This document shows positions 7,471-12,685 of a stretch of DNA of 13,519 bases, in pieces. Where the stretch lies: positions 1 to 13,519 of the forward strand of contig JAEWAH010000178.1 of NCBI GenBank assembly GCA_023391725.1, in the 5' to 3' direction. This stretch comes from Bacillota bacterium (GTDB taxonomy: Bacteria > Bacillota > Clostridia > Christensenellales > Aristaeellaceae). Below the pieces are notes generated by a model, which had not been told where the DNA came from, made no database searches, and saw nothing but the letters and a program-made list of their open reading frames with translations. The position numbers and the translations under genes were made by a program. Each line of letters starts with the position of its first letter. The first letter of the stretch is position 1.

Positions 7471-8694
7471 TTATTCGTTGGAGACCAGCCGCTTTTCACC
7501 CGTGATCCGCTGGATGGGGGCGATATCCTGGGTGACTTCCAAGGCACCCAGGTATTCTCCCTGTGGTGAGCGCACCGCATAGTAGCGAATAAGGATGAAC
7601 TTTCCGTGAAGAGAGAGCCAGAAATCCTCGTGATCCTTTTGACCGGATTTAAAATCGGCCAGTATCTTTTCTACAATGGGCATGCTGGCGGGAGGATGGC
7701 AGTTGACCACCTTGCGGCCGATGATAGCCCGGGTCCGGGGAAAGATGCGCTCGGTGCCTTCGGAGAAGTACTTCACCGTGTCATCCTTGTCCACAAACGT
7801 AATGTCTACGGGCAAGGCGTTCAATAAGCCGGAGAGTTCTTCCGGTTTCAGCTGGCCGGTGGGCAGCATCACCATGGCGGTAGGAGCGGCCTCCGTAAAC
7901 GAGGGCGTTTCCTGGACGGGGGCTTCCGGCTGCCAGGCGGGAGGCTCCGGGATGAGGCAGTAGCCAAGGCTGCCGCTTTCCTGGGCGATCTTTGCCCATT
8001 CCCCAGGGGTGAAGATCTCCACCATCATGGGCAGCAAAATGTTTTCTTCCTTGAAGATCATCTCCGTTGCTTTCGTCAAAGCGAACTCCACCATCCGGAG
8101 GATCCTTTCGGTGTCGCTTACGGGCTCGGAAAGCAGGCGCTGAACTTCCTTGACGGCGGCGCGGATATCGTCATCCACGCCCCACATCACCTTGGGCGGG
8201 GCGGTGACGCCGTGCTGCTCCAGGTAGGGGAAAAGCAGATTCTCCTTTTTCAGGTAGTGGATGTGCAGATGCTGCAGTGGTTCAAAAGCTGCTCTCAGCG
8301 CCTGCAACTGCTGCGCGCCGGGGGTTTGCCGGTATGCCTCAAGTTGGGGCCGGATGGTTTCGTCCATCAGCGCCTTCAGCGCCTGGTTTTCGGCAAGGAG
8401 CGTGTGGGCGGGGTGGCCGGGGATCTTGGAAGGGTCGGAAGGGCGGTGGATCTCCTCGATAGAGCCCTCGAATACAGATGCGTGGATGTCGCAAAGATCG
8501 CGGATCTCCTCCGGGGGAAGGCCATCGGCGATGAGCTGATTTTCCGCCTGGGCGATCTCCTGGGCGGAAACGTTTTGGAAGGATTCCTTGAAAAGCGCTT
8601 TGACATCGTCGGCGGGCCTGCCAGCGTGGAGCTGGGCAAGCAGTTCCTTGATGACCTTTTGGCGATATTCGCTGTTGTTGATCTCGCGGCTCAT
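7471..8694 (-). CDS. DUF438, hemerythrin HHE and PAS domain protein
   Basis: A 407-residue cytoplasmic protein with three parts. The N-terminal DUF438 helical domain covers about 10-80 (IKELLAQLHAG...LCDIHASVFEGSI). A hemerythrin-type bundle covers about 90-230, with GHPAHTLLAEN (His94, His97), HLHIHYLKKENLLFPYLE (His142, His146, Glu151) and FKEENILLPMM (Glu216, Glu217) as candidate di-iron ligands. A PAS domain covers about 285-395 (ITFVDKDDTVKYFSEG, NCHPPASM, GALEVTQDIAP). Such proteins are taken to sense or handle oxygen, NO or iron through the di-iron site, but the exact reaction is not established. Asp174 (WGVDDDIR) stands where related bundles, as I recall them, often have His. The start has a textbook AAAGGAGG 7 nt upstream. 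It lies last in the minus-strand redox cluster, 196 bp after DUF1858 with a repeat element between, so it may be read through from the operon or have an unseen promoter. Confidence 0.92.
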   Translation of the reverse strand: MSREINNSEYRQKVIKELLAQLHAGRPADDVKALFKESFQNVSAQEIAQAENQLIADGLPPEEIRDLCDIHASVFEGSIEEIHRPSDPSKIPGHPAHTLLAENQALKALMDETIRPQLEAYRQTPGAQQLQALRAAFEPLQHLHIHYLKKENLLFPYLEQHGVTAPPKVMWGVDDDIRAAVKEVQRLLSEPVSDTERILRMVEFALTKATEMIFKEENILLPMMVEIFTPGEWAKIAQESGSLGYCLIPEPPAWQPEAPVQETPSFTEAAPTAMVMLPTGQLKPEELSGLLNALPVDITFVDKDDTVKYFSEGTERIFPRTRAIIGRKVVNCHPPASMPIVEKILADFKSGQKDHEDFWLSLHGKFILIRYYAVRSPQGEYLGALEVTQDIAPIQRITGEKRLVSNE

Positions 8695-8723
8695 AGCCTG
8701 GCCTCCTTTTTAGGTGTCTTGGA

Positions 8724-8880
8724 TTTCGCTCCTGCGGGAGCGACCAGGGCTTTCCTCCCCTGGCTCAATCGTCGCGCTGCTGCGCTCCGCTTGCATCGCT
8801 CGTTTCGCCAGTCTCCTGCGCCTCGCTACATCCGCCACAGGCGGCGCTTCGGCTCCGGAGCCCAGGACCCTCGGGGCTCA
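8724..8880. repeat. dispersed hairpin element related to the 5846-6228 array
   Basis: It begins with TTTCGC, then CGCTCC (8727-8732), TGCG and GGAGCG (8737-8742), then ACCAGGGCTTTCC and CCCTGG: the same plan as the array units, with a third stem sequence. It ends with CCCAGGACCCTCGGGGCTC, close to the CCCTGGACCTTCGGGG motif of the array. Between these ends lies about 95 bp of GC-rich sequence with further hairpins: CCGCC/GGCGG (8832-8844), the palindrome GGCTCCGGAGCC (8851-8862) and GAGCCC/GGGCTC (8858-8879). It fills the gap between the DUF1858 and DUF438 genes. Confidence 0.8.
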
Positions 8881-8890
8881 TGCTTGAATT

Positions 8891-9118
8891 TTACTCCGCT
8901 ATCTCAAACCCCGATTCCCGCAGAGCCTGCACAACCTTCTCCATAGGAATTTTCTTCATCGCCGCGCCCTTGGGCAGCGTCATGAAGCGGCCTGCTGTAT
9001 TCAGCATACCCGGCTTTGTGATATCCGAAAAGCCGATGGCCTGCAAAATGGACGGAAGCTCCGGGTGCTTTTCGCACAGCGCGTGGACCGAAGCATTCAG
9101 GTCCAATACTTTGTCCAT
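8891..9118 (-). CDS. DUF1858 domain protein
   Basis: A 75-residue protein made almost wholly of a DUF1858 domain: LDLNASVHALCEKHPELPSILQAIGFSDITKPGMLNTAGRFMTLPKGA followed by a helix ending EKVVQALRESGFEI. The domain is small and helical and resembles the N-terminal domain of ScdA-type iron-sulfur repair proteins; its own biochemistry is not settled. Cys15 is the only cysteine. The start codon overlaps the stop of the upstream cupin gene by one base (TGATG at 9120-9116), a sign of translational coupling. Placement next to ferredoxin, cupin and hemerythrin genes suggests a role in redox or NO stress. Confidence 0.9.
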   Translation of the reverse strand: MDKVLDLNASVHALCEKHPELPSILQAIGFSDITKPGMLNTAGRFMTLPKGAAMKKIPMEKVVQALRESGFEIAE

Positions 9119-9465
9119 CAGGCATCCTCCTTGGGGAAGATCACGGTGAGCAGCATCTTGAAAGGCTGGGCGGCGAATACCGCGTGAGGCTTCCCGGCAG
9201 GCATCACCAGGGCCTCTCCGGCCTTGACCAAGTGGGGCTTGCCATCCACGGTAAAGGAACCTTCTCCCTCCAGCACGTGGACGAAAGCGTCGCCGCCGGA
9301 GGCGTGGGTGCTGATTTCTTCCCCCTTGTCAAAGGCGAACAGGGTGAGGCTTACGGCCTTGTTCTGGGCCAGGGTTTTGCTCACCACCTGGCCGGGAAGG
9401 ATATCCACCTGCGCATTAAGGGGCAGTACGGTCTCATGGGGGATGTTCTTGATGAACTGTTTCAT
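9118..9465 (-). CDS. small cupin domain protein
   Basis: A 115-residue single-domain cupin. The first cupin motif is GEEISTHASGGDAFVHVLEGEGSFTVDG, where the second His of the usual HxH pair is missing (HAS at 54-56). The second motif is AGEALVMPAGKPHAV with His94. The metal site may therefore be altered, and an enzymatic or a sensing role are both possible. The ribosome site AGGAGG (9479-9474) lies 8 nt before the ATG and contains the last bases of the upstream ferredoxin stop codon (TAG 9480-9478), so the two genes should be translationally coupled. The stop overlaps the DUF1858 start. It is the second gene of the minus-strand redox operon. Confidence 0.93.
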   Translation of the reverse strand: MKQFIKNIPHETVLPLNAQVDILPGQVVSKTLAQNKAVSLTLFAFDKGEEISTHASGGDAFVHVLEGEGSFTVDGKPHLVKAGEALVMPAGKPHAVFAAQPFKMLLTVIFPKEDA

Positions 9466-9477
9466 ATTTGAATCCTC

Positions 9478-10185
9478 CTATTCCGAAAGAATTTCTCCGT
9501 CTGTGGAAAGCACGGTGACCCGCCAGGGGATGAATTTGCCGCTGGCCTTAAGTGCCTGCTTGACCGCGTGCTCCAGCCCGCCGCAGCAGGGCACCTCCAT
9601 ACGCACGATGTGCACGCTTTGAATGTCGTTCCTTAAAAGTATCTCCGTTAGCTTCGCGGCGTAATCCGCTTCATCCAGCTTAGGGCAGCCTATGAGCGTC
9701 ACATGGTCTTTCATGAATGTTTGGTGGAACGCGCCGTGGGCAAAGGCTGTGCAATCCGCTGCCACTAGCAGCTTTGCGCCTTTCAGGTACGGGGCATTCA
9801 CAGGGACAAGCTGCAGCTGGATGGGCCACTGCCGAAGTTCACTTACGTTTGCCTGGTAGGCGGGGGATGGGGAAGCGGATTCTTCCTTCCGGGCAAAGGT
9901 GCGCATCCTCATTCCCGGACATCCGCCGGCATGGGATGGGGCTTCCTGCTTGGCCTGATGGGCTTTTGCCGCGACCTCGTCAAAAGCCGGCGCTTCCCGC
10001 TCCTCAAAGGAAATGGCTCCGGTGGGGCAGACAGGCAGGCAATTCCCAAGCCCATCGCAATAATCCTCTCTCACAAGCTTCGCCTTGCCATTTACCATGG
10101 CGATGGCTCCTTCATGGCAGGCGTTCACACACAGGCCGCAGCCGTTGCACTTTTCTTCATCAATGATAATCAATTTGCGTACCAA
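9478..10185 (-). CDS. dicluster-type 4Fe-4S ferredoxin domain protein
   Basis: A 235-residue protein with a bacterial ferredoxin-like N-terminus. Motif one is classical, Cys13-x2-Cys16-x2-Cys19-x3-Cys23. Motif two is Cys43-x5-Cys49-x3-Cys53-Pro, lacking the usual second Cys (Leu46). The region 75-115 is a low-complexity linker with a GGCPGMRMR patch. The C-terminal domain (about 120-235) has AADCTAFAHG, IGCPKLDE and MEVPCCGGLEHAV, extra cysteines that could bind metal or act as a redox site. It is likely an electron carrier or redox-sensing partner; the electron acceptor is unknown. The start is an unusual TTG at 10185-10183, chosen because AGGGAG (10200-10195) lies 9 nt upstream and MVRKLIIIDEEKC is a typical ferredoxin start. 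It is first in the minus-strand operon and divergent from the Crp/Fnr gene. Confidence 0.92.
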   Translation of the reverse strand: MVRKLIIIDEEKCNGCGLCVNACHEGAIAMVNGKAKLVREDYCDGLGNCLPVCPTGAISFEEREAPAFDEVAAKAHQAKQEAPSHAGGCPGMRMRTFARKEESASPSPAYQANVSELRQWPIQLQLVPVNAPYLKGAKLLVAADCTAFAHGAFHQTFMKDHVTLIGCPKLDEADYAAKLTEILLRNDIQSVHIVRMEVPCCGGLEHAVKQALKASGKFIPWRVTVLSTDGEILSE

Positions 10186-10202
10186 TGGCCTTTGCTCCCT
10201 TC

Positions 10203-10231
10203 TTGGCTTTACAAGGATATTGTAGTATACT
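10203..10231 (+). promoter_or_regulatory. candidate promoter of the Crp/Fnr gene
   Basis: TTGGCT (10203-10208) and TATACT (10226-10231) are separated by 17 bp, with transcription expected near 10238. The palindrome at 10246-10261 would then lie just downstream of the start, where a bound regulator would block transcription. Confidence 0.5.
10219..10224 (-). promoter_or_regulatory. candidate -10 element of the ferredoxin operon
   Basis: TACAAT is read on the minus strand, one base off TATAAT, with no recognisable -35 at the right distance. Transcription would start near 10212. A promoter lacking a -35 fits dependence on an activator. Confidence 0.4.
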
Positions 10232-10245
10232 GGCGATAATGGTTC

Positions 10246-10261
10246 TGTTGTTTTTGCAACA
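10246..10261. promoter_or_regulatory. palindromic candidate Crp/Fnr operator
   Basis: TGTTG (10246-10250) and CAACA (10257-10261) form a perfect dyad with a 6-bp spacer (TTTTTG). This 16-bp size and shape suit a dimeric Crp/Fnr regulator. It lies between the divergent promoters and immediately before the ribosome site of the Crp/Fnr gene. Its centre falls 41.5 bp upstream of the predicted minus-strand start and downstream of the predicted plus-strand start. Confidence 0.5.
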
Positions 10262-10274
10262 AAAGGAGCAAAAC

Positions 10275-10952
10275 ATGAAAAAGAATTTTGATGTGTTATT
10301 AAAAGCGTCGCTGTTTCAGGGGATGGGGGAAGAAGATCTCACAGGCCTGATTGATTGCCTGGCTATGCGCTTTAAGCAATATGGTCGCAATGAAACCATC
10401 TTCTGGGCCGGGGACGCGGCACAATATATGGGCCTGGTGCTATCAGGCAGCGTGCGGGCGGTGAGGGAGGATGTGCTGGGCAACCGATCCATTTTGGGAG
10501 AATTCGAGCCGGGAGAGCTTTTTGGCGAGGCCTTTTCCCTGATCCGTGCGGCCAAGCTTCCGGTGACGGTGCTGGCCGTCCAGGATAGTGACATTCTGCT
10601 CATCGACAGCAGGCGGCTGACGGGGACGTGTGCCCAAAGCTGCGCCTGCCATACACGATTGATCGAGAACATGATGGCTGTCCTGGCGGAAAAGAACGTG
10701 CGCCTGAATGAGAAGATGGAGGTGCTGACAAAGCGCAGCACCCGGGAGAAGCTGCTGACGTATCTGTATAGCCAGGCCCGCAAGACGGGAAGGCTGCAAT
10801 TTACCGTTCCCTTCAACCGCCAGGAGCTGGCGGATTACCTGTGCGTGGACAGGAGCGCCATGTCCAGCGAACTTAGCAGGCTGCAAGCGGAGGGTGTATT
10901 GAGTTTTGACCGCAGCAGTTTTGAACTGCACAAAGAGACGGCATCTTTCTGA
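10275..10952 (+). CDS. Crp/Fnr family transcriptional regulator
   Basis: A 225-residue cytoplasmic regulator. The N-terminal cyclic-nucleotide-binding-like beta roll covers about 10-115, with GLVLSGSVRAVRED and LGEFEPGELFGEAFSL. A dimerisation helix runs from about 125 to 155. A winged helix-turn-helix covers about 155-215, with FNRQELADYLCVDRSAMSSELSRLQAEGVLSFD; the recognition helix is near 192-203. Cys119, Cys123 and Cys125 cluster (TCAQSCACH) just before the dimer helix, with Cys28 and Cys190 elsewhere. A metal, heme or thiol-based signal is therefore possible but not shown. ATG 10275 is chosen over an upstream frame start because AAGGAG (10263-10268) lies 6 nt before it and the protein then has normal family length. 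The gene is divergent from the ferredoxin operon, its likely target. It may be an HcpR-like nitrosative-stress regulator, but no hcp gene is in the window. Confidence 0.93.
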   Translation: MKKNFDVLLKASLFQGMGEEDLTGLIDCLAMRFKQYGRNETIFWAGDAAQYMGLVLSGSVRAVREDVLGNRSILGEFEPGELFGEAFSLIRAAKLPVTVLAVQDSDILLIDSRRLTGTCAQSCACHTRLIENMMAVLAEKNVRLNEKMEVLTKRSTREKLLTYLYSQARKTGRLQFTVPFNRQELADYLCVDRSAMSSELSRLQAEGVLSFDRSSFELHKETASF

Positions 10953-10988
10953 TAAACAATGAGCGAATGAAGCTCCCAAATGGCCACC

Positions 10989-11108
10989 AGCCGAAAGCGG
11001 CTGTCACCGAATGTGACTGGAAGAGTTCGCAGCGCAGCGATGCATAGATGGCCCTTTGCTAACAATCCTCAGTCAGCCTGCGGGCTGACAGCTCCTTTCA
11101 AAAGGAGC
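10989..11108. repeat. mosaic of small intergenic hairpins
   Basis: The hairpins are AGCCG/CGGCT (10989-11002), GTCAC/GTGAC (11003-11017), GTCAGCC/GGCTGAC (11072-11089) and GCTCCTTT/AAAGGAGC (11091-11108). The last two form a unit, CTCAGTCAGCC...GACAGCTCCTTT...GGAGCC, resembling dispersed hairpin repeats I recall from gut Firmicute genomes; that family assignment is from memory. It lies after the Crp/Fnr stop and may also end that transcript. No reading frame is credible here. Downstream to 11219 I see only one further inverted repeat, CTGATA/TATCAG (11171-11194). Confidence 0.6.
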
Positions 11109-11219
11109 CTTTGGAGCTTTTAGGGTTTGCTCGTTTACACCTTTCTCCAGAGGAAGGCTTCATTTGTATCCTGATAGGTAACTGGACATATCAGCGGTAT
11201 GAAATCATTGGGCAGGGTG

Positions 11220-11248
11220 TTGCGTAAAACCTTTGGCTATGTTAAGAT
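11220..11248 (+). promoter_or_regulatory. candidate promoter of the rsgA leader
   Basis: TTGCGT (11220-11225) and TAAGAT (11243-11248) are spaced by 17 bp, with an extended -10 TG at 11240-11241. The -35 is poor. Transcription would start near 11255, giving a leader of about 325 nt. Confidence 0.45.
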
Positions 11249-11295
11249 ATGGATGGAATTTCCGCCTTAGAGCGGTTCGAAAGGAGCTGTTGAGA

Positions 11296-11328
11296 ATGAA
11301 AAAGAGCATTGTGAGGGCTTTTCCGTAA
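11296..11328 (+). CDS. putative 10-residue leader peptide MKKSIVRAFP
   Basis: ATG at 11296 opens a frame of ten codons, MKKSIVRAFP, ending in TAA at 11326-11328. GAAAGGAG (11279-11286) lies 9 nt upstream, as good a ribosome site as that of any full gene in the window. The last codons and stop lie within one arm of a 15-17 nt inverted repeat, and intrinsic terminators follow, so the frame looks like a regulatory leader peptide rather than a gene for a functional product. The final Pro before the stop is a context known to slow termination in other leader peptides. Whether it is translated is untested. Confidence 0.5.
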   Translation: MKKSIVRAFP

Positions 11329-11340
11329 AACAGCATAGCC

Positions 11341-11378
11341 GCGGCGCAGGCCGGAAGCTATCTCTTCCGCATCGCCGC
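11341..11378 (+). promoter_or_regulatory. two-tier hairpin in the rsgA leader
   Basis: GCGGCG (11341-11346) pairs with CGCCGC (11373-11378), and inside it CGGAAG (11352-11357) pairs with CTTCCG (11364-11369) around CTATCT. It starts 12 nt after the leader-peptide stop. Its left strand could instead pair with 11443-11450 or with 11465-11479, so it is a candidate switching element. Confidence 0.6.
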
Positions 11379-11411
11379 ACAAGACCTTTCGTGCATACTG
11401 TATTTGGCAGG

Positions 11412-11439
11412 ACACATCGAAGGATGTGTTTTTTGTTTT
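11412..11439 (+). terminator. first intrinsic terminator/attenuator of the rsgA leader
   Basis: ACACATC (11412-11418) and GATGTGT (11423-11429) form a perfect 7-bp stem with a GAAG tetraloop, followed by a T tract (TTTTTGTTTT, 11430-11439). It stands between the leader peptide and rsgA with no gene before it, so it should end transcripts prematurely. Confidence 0.75.
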
Positions 11440-11444
11440 AGTCG

Positions 11445-11486
11445 CCGCGGATGCAGCCGGGAAAGGCCTGTCTCCGCGGTATTTTT
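11445..11486 (+). terminator. second intrinsic terminator/attenuator of the rsgA leader
   Basis: CCGCGGA (11445-11451) pairs with TCCGCGG (11473-11479), with inner CAG/CTG and CC/GG pairs, followed by TATTTTT. The downstream arm can alternatively pair with 11339-11352, which would prevent this terminator from forming. Confidence 0.6.
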
Positions 11487-11578
11487 CTGCCCAAATGAAT
11501 CTGCATATTAAGAGCTGTTTTACGGAAAGGGGGAATTTGACGCAATAGTTTATCAGACAAAAAAACAGGAGGAATCGG

Positions 11579-12634
11579 ATGGATACAACCAGGTTTGGAT
11601 TGGATCAAGCGCTTTTTTCATCCATGGAGGCGGGAGTGATCCCAGCCAGGATCACCGCCGTTCACAAGGAACGGTATGAAGTCATCAGCGAAAAAGGCAC
11701 GGGTTATGCTGTCCTAAAGCGCGGGGGCTATCAGGGCAAGAACGCGGCGGAGGAATTCCCTGCCGTGGGAGATTTTGTAGCATTGCGTCCTGTGGAAACG
11801 GGCGACAGCCTGATCACAAGGACGCTGCCGCGCAAATCGAGATTCTGCCGAACCAATTTTTCCGGCCATGCGGCTGGCTATGTGAAAACGGTGCTGGAGC
11901 AGACGGTGGCTGCCAACTTCGATTACGTGTTTTTGATGTCATCCCTGAACCATGATTTCAAAGTGGCCAGGATGGAAAGGTACTTGACAATGGCGCGCTA
12001 CAGTGGAGCTATGCCCGTGATCGTGCTGACCAAGGCGGATGTGGCGGTCGAGGGAGAGGAGAAATTATCAATGGCCCGGGCCGTTGCGGGGGCAGCGCCG
12101 GTGTATGTGATCAGCGCCCATACGGGGGAAGGAATGAAGGACCTTTATCCCTATTTTGCGCCCGGAAAGACCGCGGTGTTCCTGGGGTCTTCCGGCGTGG
12201 GCAAATCCAGCCTGGTCAACGCACTGGCGGGCGAGATGGTAATGGCGGTGAACGATATCCGGGAGGATGATTCCAAGGGCCGCCACACCACCACCCACCG
12301 GCAAATGATCTTTCTCCCTGGCGGGGCTATGGTCATCGACACGCCGGGCCTCCGCGAATTGGGCGTGGTGTGGGAGGCGGAAGAAGGGGTCGCACAGACG
12401 TTTGAGGATGTGGAACAGTATATGGGCCGCTGCCGTTTTTCGGATTGCAAACATCAAAGCGAGCCGGGTTGCGCCATACGGGCAGCCGTGGAGTCGGGAG
12501 CGCTTAAACGGGAACGGTTTGAACGGTATCAAAGCCTTGTCAGGGAAACACGGTTTGTTGCGAAAAAAGCAAAACCGGACCCCAAAGTGTCCGGCAGAAA
12601 ACCCAAGGGAACTATACCGTACCCGGAAGATTGA
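11579..12634 (+). CDS. rsgA: ribosome small subunit-dependent GTPase A (RsgA/YjeQ family)
   Basis: A circularly permuted GTPase that acts in the cytoplasm in late 30S subunit maturation, releasing assembly factors on GTP hydrolysis. The N-terminal OB-fold region (about 15-95) is followed by the permuted G domain: G4 as LTKAD (150-154), G5 as SAHTGEG, G1 as GSSGVGKSS (203-211), the switch with KGRHTTTHRQ, and G3 as DTPG (254-257). The C-terminal zinc site is Cys285-x4-Cys290-x-His292-x5-Cys298, the RsgA signature. At 351 residues with an N-terminal extension it matches the longer family form. AGGAGG lies 6 nt before the ATG. It is not beside the prpC/prkC or rpe genes that often flank rsgA, so it may be a second, regulated copy. 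The long structured leader upstream suggests attenuation control. Confidence 0.96.
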   Translation: MDTTRFGLDQALFSSMEAGVIPARITAVHKERYEVISEKGTGYAVLKRGGYQGKNAAEEFPAVGDFVALRPVETGDSLITRTLPRKSRFCRTNFSGHAAGYVKTVLEQTVAANFDYVFLMSSLNHDFKVARMERYLTMARYSGAMPVIVLTKADVAVEGEEKLSMARAVAGAAPVYVISAHTGEGMKDLYPYFAPGKTAVFLGSSGVGKSSLVNALAGEMVMAVNDIREDDSKGRHTTTHRQMIFLPGGAMVIDTPGLRELGVVWEAEEGVAQTFEDVEQYMGRCRFSDCKHQSEPGCAIRAAVESGALKRERFERYQSLVRETRFVAKKAKPDPKVSGRKPKGTIPYPED

Positions 12635-12647
12635 CAGGCATCAAATT

Positions 12648-12685
12648 AAAAAAGCCGGGAATGTTAACTGCCCCGGCTTTTTTTT
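12648..12685. terminator. bidirectional terminator between rsgA and the peptidase gene
   Basis: AAAGCCGGG (12651-12659) pairs with CCCGGCTTT (12672-12680), with A residues before and T residues to 12685 after, so it works on both strands. The TAA stop of the minus-strand peptidase gene (12666-12664) lies in the loop. Confidence 0.93.

Larger units (their letters stand above)
11318..11530. repeat. 17-nt inverted repeat flanking the rsgA leader core
   Basis: The left arm (11318-11334) reads CTTTTCCGTAAAACAGC and the right arm (11514-11530) GCTGTTTTACGGAAAGG. Fifteen contiguous positions are perfectly complementary and the next is a mismatch. The arms bound a segment of about 180 bp that holds three strong hairpins. 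It may be a long-range RNA stem or the terminal repeats of a small mobile element; no target duplication is obvious. Confidence 0.8.

Noticed and set aside
8212..8946. Forward open frame of 244 codons across DUF438 and the repeat element
   Set aside because: It is antisense to DUF438 and runs through the intergenic repeat. It looks like a shadow.
11255..11578. T-box riboswitch before rsgA
   Set aside because: No AGGGTGGNACCGCG T-box sequence or specifier stem is recognisable, and rsgA is not a usual T-box gene.
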